Assembly: GCF_004352915.1 (NCBI RefSeq)
Contig: NZ_SJSY01000066.1
Span: 122,104-186,103 of the forward strand
Reading direction: 5' to 3'
Length of the DNA stretch: 64,000 nucleotides
From: Flavobacterium zhairuonense
GTDB lineage: Bacteria > Bacteroidota > Bacteroidia > Flavobacteriales > Flavobacteriaceae
The stretch's first letter is position 1. Each line of letters opens with the position of its first letter. Below are positions 8,145 to 17,013 of this stretch, in pieces. Position numbers and translations under genes: made by a program. The notes under the pieces were generated by a model that was not told where the DNA came from, did no database searches, and saw only the letters and a program-made list of their open reading frames with translations.

Positions 8145-10268
8145 CTACAAAACCATTGTCAACTGAATTCTCTTTCTATCTTCATCAACCTCAGTAACTT
8201 TAACATCAACATGCTGATGCAATTTTACCACTTCGTTTACGTCGCTCACAAAGCCAGCTTTTAACTGAGAAATGTGAACTAAACCACTTTCTTTGATTCC
8301 GATGTCAACAAAACAGCCAAAGTTGGTGATGTTATTAACAATTCCAGGTAAAATCATTCCAGTTTTCAAATCTTTGATTGATTTTACATTGGCATCAAAT
8401 TCAAAAACCTTAGCCGATTTTCTTGGGTCCAATCCAGGCTTTTCAAGCTCTTTTATAATGTCTTTTAGCGTTAATAAACCAATTTCTGGTGTTACATACT
8501 TTTCAGGCTTAATAAGCGCTGTTTTCTCTTTATTTGCAATTAATTCATTTAAAGAAATATTCAAATCTTTCGCCATCTTCTCCACAACTGGATAAGCCTC
8601 TGGATGCACTGCCGAATTATCCAACGGATTTTTAGCATTTGTAATTCTAATAAATGCTGCTCCTTGCTGATACGCTTTATCGCCTAAACGAGGTACTTTT
8701 TTCAGTTGTTTTCTATCTTCAAAAGGTCCATTTTCAGAACGGTATTGGACGATGTTTTCAGCCAGCTTCTCTCCTATTCCACTCACGTAACTTAGTAAAT
8801 GTTTACTAGCAGTGTTAATATTGATTCCAACCGAGTTCACACAACGAATAACCGTACTATCCAATTCTTCTTTCAATTTCGTCTGGTCAACATCATGTTG
8901 ATACTGCCCTACTCCAATCGCTTTTGGGTCGATTTTTACCAATTCGGCCAAAGGATCTGAAAGTCGTCTTCCAATAGAAACCGAACCACGAACAGTTACA
9001 TCATAATTCGGAAATTCTTCCCTCGCAATTTTTGAAGCTGAATATACCGAAGCTCCAGCCTCCGAAACCACAAAAACCTGAATTGGTTTGTCGAACGCGA
9101 TTTTTTTGATGAAAAATTCAGTTTCTCTTGAAGCCGTTCCGTTTCCAATAGAAATCGCATCAATCTGATACGCATTTACCATTGAACGGATTTTTTTAAT
9201 TGCCATAGTTTCCTCGTTTTGAGGAGCATGCGGATAAATGGTTTCGTTGTATAATAAATCTCCTTTTTCGTCCAGACAAACTACTTTACAACCGCTTCTA
9301 AATCCAGGATCGATTGCTAAAATACGTTTTTCTCCTAATGGCGGAGCTAATAACAACTGACCTAAATTGTTAGCAAAAACCTGAATCGAGTTAGCATCAG
9401 CTTTGGCTTTTGCTTCTTGTAAAGTCTCGTTTCCAATTGCAGGATTTAATAATCGTTTATAACTATCTTCAATCGCCAACTGTAAATGCGAAGTTGAATT
9501 GTTTTGTTTTTTAATGATAATTTCGTCAATAACATCGTAAGCATCGTCGATATCAACATCTATTTTCATTTTGATAAAGCCTTCGTTTTCTGCACGTAAC
9601 ATTGCCAATAAACGGTGTGCAGGCGCTTTTGTCAAAGGTTCTTCCCAATCAAAATACTGATTGAATTTTTGCGCTCCTTCTTCTTCCGCTTTCTTTTTAA
9701 CCACTTTTGTCGCAATGGTTGCTTTTCGCTGAAACAATCTTCTTAATTGTTTACGAACATAGATATTTTCGTTAATCCATTCGGCAACAATATCTCTTGC
9801 GCCTTGAATGGCAGCTTCTTCATTAATAACATTTTCATTTAAATACTGCGTCGAAATGAAATCAAAATCAACATCGCTTTCTGACATTATTAATTTTGCT
9901 AATGGCTCTAATCCGAATTCGCGCGCCACATCGGCTTTTGTTTTTTTCTTCTTTTTGTAAGGAAGATAAAAATCTTCAATTTCTTGTAAATCAAAACTGT
10001 CTTCAATTTTTTTCTTCAAATCTGGCGTAAGTGCTTTCTGCTCTTCTATCGATTTTAAAACCGCTTCTTTACGTTTAATCAACGTATCGTATTCTTTCTG
10101 CAGTTTCGCAATCTGTTCAATTACAGTTTCATCAAGGTTTCCGGTAGCGTCTTTTCGGTATCGCGAAATAAACGGAATCGTACAGTCTTCCTCTAATAAT
10201 TTTACTGTGTTTTGAATACTTACTGCAGGCGCCTGAACAGATTTGGCAATGAATTGAATATTAGTCAT
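8145..10268 (-). CDS. tex: Transcription accessory protein Tex
   Basis: 707 residues, close to the usual ~720-780 of Tex. In order: helical N-terminal domain, YqgF/RNase H-like domain (ILAIDPGFRSGCKVVCLDEKG at about 316-336), helix-hairpin-helix pair (INTASKHLLSYVSGIGEKLAENIV, about 490-515) and a C-terminal S1 RNA-binding domain (MILPGIVNNITNFGCFVDIGIKESGLVHISQL, about 638-670). Tex is a cytoplasmic nucleic-acid-binding factor linked to transcription and RNA turnover. It is convergent with the delta-60 gene and divergent from the DUF1294 gene. Confidence 0.93.
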   Translation of the reverse strand: MTNIQFIAKSVQAPAVSIQNTVKLLEEDCTIPFISRYRKDATGNLDETVIEQIAKLQKEYDTLIKRKEAVLKSIEEQKALTPDLKKKIEDSFDLQEIEDFYLPYKKKKKTKADVAREFGLEPLAKLIMSESDVDFDFISTQYLNENVINEEAAIQGARDIVAEWINENIYVRKQLRRLFQRKATIATKVVKKKAEEEGAQKFNQYFDWEEPLTKAPAHRLLAMLRAENEGFIKMKIDVDIDDAYDVIDEIIIKKQNNSTSHLQLAIEDSYKRLLNPAIGNETLQEAKAKADANSIQVFANNLGQLLLAPPLGEKRILAIDPGFRSGCKVVCLDEKGDLLYNETIYPHAPQNEETMAIKKIRSMVNAYQIDAISIGNGTASRETEFFIKKIAFDKPIQVFVVSEAGASVYSASKIAREEFPNYDVTVRGSVSIGRRLSDPLAELVKIDPKAIGVGQYQHDVDQTKLKEELDSTVIRCVNSVGININTASKHLLSYVSGIGEKLAENIVQYRSENGPFEDRKQLKKVPRLGDKAYQQGAAFIRITNAKNPLDNSAVHPEAYPVVEKMAKDLNISLNELIANKEKTALIKPEKYVTPEIGLLTLKDIIKELEKPGLDPRKSAKVFEFDANVKSIKDLKTGMILPGIVNNITNFGCFVDIGIKESGLVHISQLKAGFVSDVNEVVKLHQHVDVKVTEVDEDRKRIQLTMVL

Positions 10269-10384
10269 ACTTTTAATGAAATAAATTCTTAATTATAAAT
10301 TAGTATAATTTACTTGTTAAAACACACAAGAGAAATCACTAATCATTCGGCTAAAATAATATCTTTGTTTTTAATTTTAAGCCA

Positions 10385-10654
10385 ATGGAAATTTTTTTAC
10401 TCTATTTTTTATTTATAAATATAATCGTTTTTATTCTTGCGGGATATGATAAATACCAAGCCAAAAGAAACAAACGAAGAATTCCCGAAAATACACTTTT
10501 TTTGCTCGAAGCAATTGGCGGAACTTTAGGTTTATTAACAGCAATGTTAATCTTTAGACATAAAACGAGTAAAACTTCATTTATTGTCAAATTCCTAATC
10601 ATTTTTTTGATTCAAGCAGTACTGATTTACCTTAAATTAAGTCATAAAATATAG
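10385..10654 (+). CDS. DUF1294 family small membrane protein
   Basis: 89 residues with two or three membrane helices and the family pattern YDKYQAKRNKRRIPENTLFLLEAIGGTLGLLTAMLIFRHKT. DUF1294 proteins are of unknown role; in other bacteria they are sometimes fused to a cold-shock domain, which is not seen here. A TATCTTTG element at 10360-10367 lies 17 bp ahead of the start and fits a Bacteroidota -7 box. Followed by a terminator at 10769-10792. Confidence 0.85.
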   Translation: MEIFLLYFLFINIIVFILAGYDKYQAKRNKRRIPENTLFLLEAIGGTLGLLTAMLIFRHKTSKTSFIVKFLIIFLIQAVLIYLKLSHKI

Positions 10655-10719
10655 ATATTAACATTGTTGATAACCCCAAAAATTAACATTTAATTAACTT
10701 AAAATCAATAATTTAAAAC

Positions 10720-10753
10720 AAAAAAACCGGAAAGATTTTAAAAATCCGCCCGG
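10720..10753 (-). terminator. Terminator of rpiB (minus strand)
   Basis: On the minus strand CCGGGCGGATTTT and AAAATCTTTCCGG form a stem and are followed by a T-run (10720-10726). It lies about 50 nt past the rpiB stop. Confidence 0.65.
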
Positions 10754-10768
10754 TGTGTTCTTATATTT

Positions 10769-10794
10769 GGTGCGAAGCACCGAATTTTTTTTTT
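10769..10794 (+). terminator. Terminator of the DUF1294 gene (plus strand)
   Basis: GGTGC-GAA-GCACC hairpin followed by a run of ten T, about 115 nt past the stop codon and just before the rpiB 3' end. Confidence 0.7.
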
Positions 10795-10800
10795 GACTTT

Positions 10801-11232
10801 TTATGCGCAAGCAATTTTATTCACTCTATTTTGGTGTCTTCCACCTTCAAAAGCTGTATCAAGGAAAGTTTCAACGATTTCAACAGCTTGATGAATAGAA
10901 GTAAACCTTGCTGGAATACTCACAATGTTTGCATCATTGTGTAAACGTGTTAAATACGCAATTTCTTTAGTCCAGCACAAACCAGCTCTCACTTTCGGGT
11001 GTTTATTAACAGTCATCGCAATTCCGTTTCCGCTTCCGCAGATTACAATTCCAAAATCAGCTTTTCCTTCAGATATATCATTGGCAACAGGATGTCCAAA
11101 ATCTGGATAATCTACAGAAGCATCTGTATCTGTACCATAATTAGTTACTTCGTATCCTCTTGCTTTAAGCATTTCAACAATTGCTTTTTTATATTCTGGA
11201 CCTGCGTGATCGTTTCCTATCGAAATTTTCAT
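10801..11232 (-). CDS. rpiB: Ribose-5-phosphate isomerase B
   Basis: 143 residues, full length for RpiB. It interconverts ribose 5-phosphate and ribulose 5-phosphate in the pentose phosphate pathway in the cytoplasm. The substrate loop IGNDHAGPEYK at the N-terminus, the catalytic Cys65 in VICGSGNG and the HNDAN stretch near residue 98 are all present. It is followed by its own minus-strand terminator. Upstream lies the long AT-rich gene-free region, so its promoter should fall within 11233-11350. Confidence 0.95.
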   Translation of the reverse strand: MKISIGNDHAGPEYKKAIVEMLKARGYEVTNYGTDTDASVDYPDFGHPVANDISEGKADFGIVICGSGNGIAMTVNKHPKVRAGLCWTKEIAYLTRLHNDANIVSIPARFTSIHQAVEIVETFLDTAFEGGRHQNRVNKIACA

Positions 11233-12037
11233 TTTTCTATACTATTTAGTTGTGTCATGCAAATTTACTCAATTAATAAATGGTTGCCACGAATTACACC
11301 AATTTTCACAAATTTTTTTCTTTATACGTACTATATCAACAAAGCAATTTATAATTAGTATACATTCGTAAAAGTCATGACTAAAACTCTCATTCCACAA
11401 CTATCTTACGCTCAAAAACTTATAGGTTATTAACAATTTTGATAACTCTATAAGTATCTCATAATCAATAAATAATATTCAGAATATTTGTTAAAATTTT
11501 GAGGTGTTAATAGGAGTTTGTAATTGCTTGATATTCAATTAACTTTAAGTTAACAGAAAATGTTAATAAGTTCGAAAAGAAAATTAGAAGTTTTTTTTGG
11601 TTGTTTTGAAAAATTTCATAATCCAAAAGTGAAATTAAATATGCAAGAAAAGTTTCGTGAATTTTTGGAAAAGTTATCAATATCAAAAATACCATTTTCA
11701 ACAGAAATCAACATATCAACTTATCTACAAAATTAATCGAAATTTGGTTGTCAACCGTTGTTAATTAAAATATAAAAAGTCTTATAAATAAGTAATTTAA
11801 CTAAAAATAACTATGTTGATAACTCAGAATAAATAAGTAAAACGAGATTTCAATGACTTCAAAAAAAAAATTATTCGACATATTAACAAGCTATAATAAC
11901 AACCAAATTTTTTTAAATTTTAAAAATTCTTTTTTGTTGTATTTAATATATGTTGAAAACTAAAAAAGTTGAAATTGAAAAAATTTTATTTGAGTTTGAA
12001 TTTTATTCTGATTGGAATTGATTTTTGAATTTTTCTT
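11233..12037. other. Gene-free AT-rich region with DnaA-box-like 9-mers; candidate oriC
   Basis: About 800 bp without a convincing gene. It holds TTATTAACA (11427), TGTTAATAA (11561), TTATCTACA (11721) and TGTTGATAA (11814, TTATCAACA reversed), plus near matches at 11505 and 11674; another TGTTGATAA lies at 10665. TTATCTACA and TTATCAACA differ by one base from the consensus TTATCCACA. AT-only tracts at 11765-11810 and 11905-11950 could act as unwinding elements. Genes to the left are mainly minus and those to the right mainly plus. An origin is inferred; AT-rich chance matches are the alternative. Confidence 0.4.
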
Positions 12038-12271
12038 TCAGACGATTTTCAAAGGATTGTTGAGATTGTCCAAGATTTCTTGAACTTGCTCGAAATCGTC
12101 TGGATGGACTTTCAAGCGAATGCCACCCAGCGCCGCTGAATACATTGGAGCTACGGAAAGCGTGATTTCGTTTTCGAAAAAATAGGGAATTTCTTCCTGC
12201 TCCAGTAAGTGTTTGAGAATTACGGTTTCGTGCAGATAATTGAATACGGCGATGGTCTTAAAGCTTTCCAT
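12038..12271 (-). CDS. DUF2007 family protein (putative signal-transducing)
   Basis: 77 residues beginning MESFKTIAVFNYLHETVILKHLLEQEEIPYFFENE, the usual opening of DUF2007 proteins (a strand, a helix, then a choice-of-residue strand), with LGGIRLKVHPDDFEQVQEILD at the end. This is a ferredoxin/GlnB-like small fold; many genomes call it a putative signal-transducing protein without experimental proof. It diverges from rnr across a 110-bp gap that should contain both promoters. Confidence 0.85.
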   Translation of the reverse strand: MESFKTIAVFNYLHETVILKHLLEQEEIPYFFENEITLSVAPMYSAALGGIRLKVHPDDFEQVQEILDNLNNPLKIV

Positions 12272-12381
12272 ATTAGGTCTTTTTGTAAATGTACGAAAAG
12301 TTATATTTTTAATAATTCTAATTGTTAAAATCTATATTCTGATATCTTATTTGTAATTTTAAACCTTATAAGAAAAGATAT

Positions 12382-14565
12382 ATGAGTAAGAAAATTAGAA
12401 AGCCGATAAAAAAAGAGAAAGATTTCTCTAGTAAGATAGTAAAAATTTTATCGCAAAGTGCTAATAAAACATTCAATTATAAACAAATAGCAGCAAAGTT
12501 AGAACTTGATGACACAAAAAGCAGAAATCAAATTATTAAAGATTTGAAAATTCTAGCTTCGCAAAAGAAGATTATCGAAACAGAACCTGGAAAATATTTA
12601 GTCAAAGCTGAAAGCCAGGACTACTATGAAGGAACAATAGATATGACGAGCAGAAAAACGGCATATTTTATTTGTGACGAATTTGAAGAAGATGTTTTTA
12701 TTCCGACAAATAACCTGAATCGAGCTTTAGATAAAGACAAAGTAAAGGTTTATGTTTATAACCGAAGAAAAGGAAAAAGACCTGAAGGTGAAGTAATTGA
12801 AGTTCTTGAAAGAGATAAAACAGAATTTGTTGGAGTAATTGATATTCAGGCTAATTTTGCTTTTGTTTCTACTGCAAATCCTAAAATGTATACCGATATT
12901 TTTATCCCTAAAGATAAAATTGGAGAAGCTGAAAATGGTGACGTTGTTTTAGTTAAGATTGAAGATTGGCCAAAACGAGCTGATAGTCCATTTGGATCCG
13001 TAATTCGAGTTTTAGGAAAACCTGGAGAACATAATACTGAAATTCATGCTATTTTGGCTGAATATGGTTTGCCAGCAGATTTCCCTGTAGAAGTAGAAGT
13101 TTTTGCACAAAAACTAGATACTTCGATTCAGGAATCTGAGATTGCAAAGCGTCGTGATATGCGTGATACGCTTACGTTTACGATTGATCCAAAAGATGCA
13201 AAAGATTTTGATGATGCCTTGTCTTTCAAAAAGTTAGAGAATGGAAACTTTGAAATTGGAATTCATATTGCCGATGTTTCGTATTATTTAGAAGAAGGAA
13301 CAATTCTGGATGATGAAGCCTATCAAAGAGCAACTTCGGTTTATTTGGTTGATAGAGTAGTGCCAATGCTTCCGGAAGTTTTGTCTAACTTTGCCTGTTC
13401 GCTTCGTCCAAATGAGGAGAAATATACATTCTCTGCAATATTTGAAGTTTCTCCAACAGCTCAGGTTGTTAATCAATGGTTTGGAAGAACAGTAATTTAT
13501 TCAGATCAGCGTTTTGCTTACGAAGAGGCTCAGCATATTATTGAAACAAAAGGAAATAACACGATTCCTGTTGATATTTCTATTACTGGAGAATCTTATG
13601 TGGTTTCAGATGAAATTGTGGAAGCTACTTTAAAACTAGACGAATTAGCTAAGATTTTAAGAAAGAAAAGAATGCAGCAAGGCGCTATTTCTTTTGATAA
13701 AGTTGAAGTGAAATTTAATCTTAATGAAGAAGGAGAACCAGAAGGAGTATACTTCAAAATCTCAAAAGATGCCAATCATTTGATTGAAGAATTTATGCTT
13801 TTGGCTAATAGAAAAGTAGCTGAATATATTGGAAAACAAAAGAAAACCTTTGTTTACCGTATTCATGATGAACCAAATGAAGATAAGTTAATTGCAATGC
13901 AAACTGTTATTGCTAAATTTGGTTACAAAATTGATTTTAGAACAAAAGATGATATAGCGAAATCAATAAATGCTTTAATGGAAGAAGTAAACGGTAAGAA
14001 AGAACAAAATCTTATTGATACGCTTGCGATTAGAAGTATGAGCAAAGCCAAATATTCGACTGATAATATTGGTCATTATGGTTTGGCATTTGATTATTAC
14101 AGCCATTTTACATCGCCAATTCGCCGTTATCCAGACGTAATGGTACACCGTTTGTTGCAATATTATTTGGATGGAGGAGCTTCTGTAGATGAAGAAACAT
14201 ACGAAACCAAATGTCTGCATTGTTCAAATATGGAAAATTTGGCAACAAATGCAGAACGCGACAGCATTAAATACATGCAGGTTAAATACATGCAGGATCA
14301 TCAGGACGAAGAATTCCTTGGCGTTATTTCTGGTGTTACCGAATGGGGAATTTATGTTGAAATCGTTTCTAATAAATGCGAAGGAATGGTAAGAATCAGA
14401 GAGATAAAAGAAGATTACTATACTTTTGACGAAAGGCAATATGCATTGGTTGGAGCAACTTCTAACCGTTTATTGCAGTTAGGAGACGAAATTTATGTGA
14501 AAGTAAAAAATGCCGACTTGGTGAAAAAACAACTTGATTTTCATTTTTTAAGACGAGCAGAATAA
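12382..14565 (+). CDS. rnr: Ribonuclease R
   Basis: 727 residues, the usual length. N-terminal winged-helix and two cold-shock domains, then the RNB nuclease domain with the metal-binding acidic cluster DPKDAKDFDDALSF (about residues 267-281), and a C-terminal S1 domain (EFLGVISGVTEWGIYVEIV, about 647-665). It is a processive 3'-5' exoribonuclease that can degrade structured RNA. The head of a four-gene run: the GIN-domain gene follows after 22 bp and LysE and GldM-like genes after 6 and 11 bp. Confidence 0.95.
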   Translation: MSKKIRKPIKKEKDFSSKIVKILSQSANKTFNYKQIAAKLELDDTKSRNQIIKDLKILASQKKIIETEPGKYLVKAESQDYYEGTIDMTSRKTAYFICDEFEEDVFIPTNNLNRALDKDKVKVYVYNRRKGKRPEGEVIEVLERDKTEFVGVIDIQANFAFVSTANPKMYTDIFIPKDKIGEAENGDVVLVKIEDWPKRADSPFGSVIRVLGKPGEHNTEIHAILAEYGLPADFPVEVEVFAQKLDTSIQESEIAKRRDMRDTLTFTIDPKDAKDFDDALSFKKLENGNFEIGIHIADVSYYLEEGTILDDEAYQRATSVYLVDRVVPMLPEVLSNFACSLRPNEEKYTFSAIFEVSPTAQVVNQWFGRTVIYSDQRFAYEEAQHIIETKGNNTIPVDISITGESYVVSDEIVEATLKLDELAKILRKKRMQQGAISFDKVEVKFNLNEEGEPEGVYFKISKDANHLIEEFMLLANRKVAEYIGKQKKTFVYRIHDEPNEDKLIAMQTVIAKFGYKIDFRTKDDIAKSINALMEEVNGKKEQNLIDTLAIRSMSKAKYSTDNIGHYGLAFDYYSHFTSPIRRYPDVMVHRLLQYYLDGGASVDEETYETKCLHCSNMENLATNAERDSIKYMQVKYMQDHQDEEFLGVISGVTEWGIYVEIVSNKCEGMVRIREIKEDYYTFDERQYALVGATSNRLLQLGDEIYVKVKNADLVKKQLDFHFLRRAE

Positions 14566-14587
14566 ATATTAATTTAAAAATAAAAGT

Positions 14588-15256
14588 ATGAAAAAGCTAA
14601 TTATAGGAGCAGCAATTTTATTTGTACAAATGTCTTTTGGTCAGGTTACCAAAGAGTTAGGAGATTTTGATACCGTTAAGGTCTTCGATAAATTAAGCGT
14701 AAAAGTAGTTCAGGCATCTGAGAATAGAATTGTGATTAAAGGCGCAAGAGAAGCAGAAGTTGAAGTTGTGAACAAAAATGGTATTTTGAAATTGCGAATG
14801 CCTTTTCCAAAACTTTTATCAGGAAATGATTTGAGTATTACTTTGTATTACAAACATATAGAACTTATAGATGTAAATGAAGGAGCAACAGTAACTAGTA
14901 ACGAAGCTATCAAGGCAACTTCTTTCAAAGTAAGTGCACAAGAAGGCGGCATTATAAATGTTGATTTGGATGTTGATAAACTCAAAGTAAGTTCAGTATC
15001 AGGAGGTTCCATTACATTAGCTGGAAAAGCTGCAAATCAAGATGCAAGTTTAGGAGCTGGAGGTTATTTATTGGCAAGTAAATTAGTAACGTCTCAGACT
15101 ACTGTAAGCGTTTCTGCGGGCGGAAAAGCCGATGTTAATGCTTCAACCCTTGTTGATGCAAAAGTGAGCGCAGGAGGCTCTATTTACATTTATGGAAAAC
15201 CAAAACAAATTAACCAAAAAACAGTTTTTGGTGGTAAAATCGAAGAAGTAAAATAA
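14588..15256 (+). CDS. Secreted head-GIN domain protein (DUF2807)
   Basis: 222 residues with a signal peptide (MKKLIIGAAILFVQMSFGQ). The rest is a right-handed beta-helix-like fold of the DUF2807/GIN family: FDKLSVKVVQASENRIVIKG, then repeated short strands (INVDLDVDKLKVSSVSGGSITLAGKA). Likely periplasmic or surface; role unknown. Part of the rnr cluster. Confidence 0.85.
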   Translation: MKKLIIGAAILFVQMSFGQVTKELGDFDTVKVFDKLSVKVVQASENRIVIKGAREAEVEVVNKNGILKLRMPFPKLLSGNDLSITLYYKHIELIDVNEGATVTSNEAIKATSFKVSAQEGGIINVDLDVDKLKVSSVSGGSITLAGKAANQDASLGAGGYLLASKLVTSQTTVSVSAGGKADVNASTLVDAKVSAGGSIYIYGKPKQINQKTVFGGKIEEVK

Positions 15257-15262
15257 TTTTTG

Positions 15263-15940
15263 ATGATAAATGATATTCTGGCTGGACTGCCATGGGGACT
15301 TGTATTAAGTTTTATGGTAGGTCCAGTATTTTTTGTTTTGTTAGAAACCAGTATTACAAAAGGATTTAGAGCAGCTATAGCTTTTGATTTTGGAGTTGTA
15401 TTAGGTGATGTTTTTTTTATTGCTATTGCATATTTAGGAAGTTACAGACTGATTTCCAGTCTAAAAGATGATCCAGCTCTTTTTATTTTTGGAGGAATTA
15501 TTATGCTTTCTTATGGTATTATTTCATTTGTAAAACTAAAGAAAGAAGAAAAGATAAACGATGAAGAAATTGACCGCGACATTTTAAAAAGAAATTATGG
15601 AAGTTTGTTTGTAAAAGGTTTTTTACTGAATGTTATTAACATTGGTGTTCTTGGTTTTTGGCTTGCCGTAATTATTTCTGTAGGACCAAAATTAGATATG
15701 CAAACGTCAAGAATGATGACCTTTTTTACTTCAGTAATTATCACCTATTTATTAATTGATTGTGGTAAAATTTTATTAGCCAAACAGTTAAAATCAAAAA
15801 TGACGCCAACTAATATTCTTAAAATTAAAAAAGGAATTAGCATTGTTTTAATGGTTTTCGGATTTGCTTTAGTAATCCAAGGCTGGTTTCCAAAAGAGAA
15901 AGAAATGGTTAAAAATGCTTTTGAAAAGATGGATAAGTAG
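15263..15940 (+). CDS. LysE family amino-acid exporter
   Basis: 225 residues with about six membrane helices. The start is placed at ATG 15263 (MINDILAGLPWGLVLSFMVG) and not at the TTG 3 bp upstream. The LysE/RhtB signature GLVLSFMVGPVFFVLLETSITKGFRAAIAFDFGVVLGD covers helices 1 and 2, and a second half follows after a charged loop. Members export amino acids such as lysine or threonine, but the substrate here cannot be read. It lies 6 bp after the GIN-domain gene. Confidence 0.88.
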   Translation: MINDILAGLPWGLVLSFMVGPVFFVLLETSITKGFRAAIAFDFGVVLGDVFFIAIAYLGSYRLISSLKDDPALFIFGGIIMLSYGIISFVKLKKEEKINDEEIDRDILKRNYGSLFVKGFLLNVINIGVLGFWLAVIISVGPKLDMQTSRMMTFFTSVIITYLLIDCGKILLAKQLKSKMTPTNILKIKKGISIVLMVFGFALVIQGWFPKEKEMVKNAFEKMDK

Positions 15941-15951
15941 TTTATTATCAT

Positions 15952-16698
15952 ATGAAAATAAGACTTTTATTTTTACTTTTTTGTTTTTCTTTATCAATTA
16001 CGGCTCAAAAAGACTCTACAATTGTTAGTAAGTCTAATATAGCCGTAGTTTCTGCCGATAAATTAAATGTTGTTTATAGAGGAGTTTTGAACCCAATTTC
16101 AATTTCGGTTCCAAATTGTAAATCGTTTATTGCAACTGGTTCAGGATTAAATAAAATTTCAGAAGGAAAATATACATTAGCATCTGGCTCAGGTCTTTTT
16201 TCAGTAATTAAACTAGATATTGAATTGAATAATGGTTCTAAAATTACAGAGGAGCATAAATTTAGAATTAAAGGTCTTAAGTACATTTTCGCAAAGATTA
16301 ACGATAGAAATAATTGTGAAAAATGTATTTTAGAAATGACAAAAGAAGAACTTTATAACTCTAAAATTCAATATAGTACGCCTGATAATTTTCTTTTTGA
16401 TGTTAATCTTTCTCAATACAAAATAAATAGTTTTATTATAAAATTTAATAAAAATAAAAAGATTATTATTAATGGAAATGACTTTAATAGTGATGTTAAT
16501 AGCAGTATTAAAAAGTTAAAAAAAGGTTCTATTTTCGTAATTGATGATATTAGTTATTCTTTTCCCGGTTCTGAAAATTATCTTCTACCCAGACTTGTTC
16601 CAATTAAAATTATGATTGTAGAAAAAGAAGAACAAGAAAATTATTATGAAAGTAAAGAGTTTATTAGAGATAGTATTCGCAGAATGAAAAGTAAATAA
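15952..16698 (+). CDS. Secreted protein with GldM-like C-terminal domain
   Basis: 248 residues with a signal peptide (cleavage near ITAQ, residue 19). Residues about 27-100 (NIAVVSADKLNVVYRGVLNPISISVPN ... HKFRIKGLK) match the immunoglobulin-like repeat of GldM, the periplasmic shaft of the T9SS/gliding motor. The membrane helix and N-terminal domains of GldM are missing. It could be a soluble partner of the motor, a regulator, or a paralogue with a new role. Last gene of the rnr cluster, 11 bp after the LysE gene, followed by a terminator. Confidence 0.75.
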   Translation: MKIRLLFLLFCFSLSITAQKDSTIVSKSNIAVVSADKLNVVYRGVLNPISISVPNCKSFIATGSGLNKISEGKYTLASGSGLFSVIKLDIELNNGSKITEEHKFRIKGLKYIFAKINDRNNCEKCILEMTKEELYNSKIQYSTPDNFLFDVNLSQYKINSFIIKFNKNKKIIINGNDFNSDVNSSIKKLKKGSIFVIDDISYSFPGSENYLLPRLVPIKIMIVEKEEQENYYESKEFIRDSIRRMKSK

Positions 16699-16704
16699 AT
16701 AATT

Positions 16705-16734
16705 AAAACCTCTGAATTTCAGAGGTTTTTTTAT
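16705..16734 (+). terminator. Terminator of the rnr-gldM-like cluster
   Basis: AAAACCTCTGAA pairs with TTCAGAGGTTTT and is followed by a T-run, 7 nt after the stop. Confidence 0.85.
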
Positions 16735-16751
16735 GTTTATAATGTGCGATG

Positions 16752-16786
16752 GAACTTTGTCAAAGTTTTAAACTTTGACAAAGTTC
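16752..16786. repeat. 35-bp inverted repeat, REP-like
   Basis: Two 17-nt arms (first arm GAACTTTGTCAAAGTTT) around one base. No T-run of its own; it lies between two terminators. Hairpins of the AACTTTGTCAAAG type are common in Flavobacterium intergenic DNA as I recall, so this is probably one copy of a dispersed repeat. Confidence 0.6.
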
Positions 16787-16818
16787 AATACTAAGTTTTC
16801 GAAAGAAAAAGACAAAAA

Positions 16819-16847
16819 AAAACCTCTAAATTTCTTTAGAGGTTTTT
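16819..16847 (-). terminator. Terminator of tRNA-Cys
   Basis: AACCTCTAAA and TTTAGAGGTT form a stem with T-runs on both strands, directly beyond the tRNA 3' end on the minus strand. Confidence 0.8.
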
Positions 16848-16848
16848 G

Positions 16849-16919
16849 AGGCATCGTCCGGATTCGAACCGGAGTAGGAGCTTTTGCAGAGCCCAGCCTA
16901 GCCGCTCGGCCACGACGCC
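16849..16919 (-). tRNA. tRNA-Cys (GCA)
   Basis: On the minus strand GGCGTCG and CGATGCC form the acceptor stem (one G-T pair). The anticodon loop CTGCAAA reads GCA, and the T-arm CCGGTTCGAATCCGG is canonical. The discriminator is U, as expected for tRNA-Cys. CCA is not encoded, so it must be added after transcription. Single gene, with its own terminator. Confidence 0.95.
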
Positions 16920-17013
16920 ATTGCTTGAACGGATGGCAAAAGTAACTAAAATCTTTAAAATTCAAAAGTTTCGAATAAACTATTTTGAAAAAATGCCGTT
17001 TTAGTTTTTAAAA

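Noticed and set aside
11507..11701. 64-residue minus-strand frame in the candidate oriC
   Set aside because: Low-complexity AT-rich translation, no family pattern and no start context; the region is better read as non-coding.
16768..16965. Minus-strand frame covering tRNA-Cys
   Set aside because: It spans the tRNA and terminator; a shadow frame.
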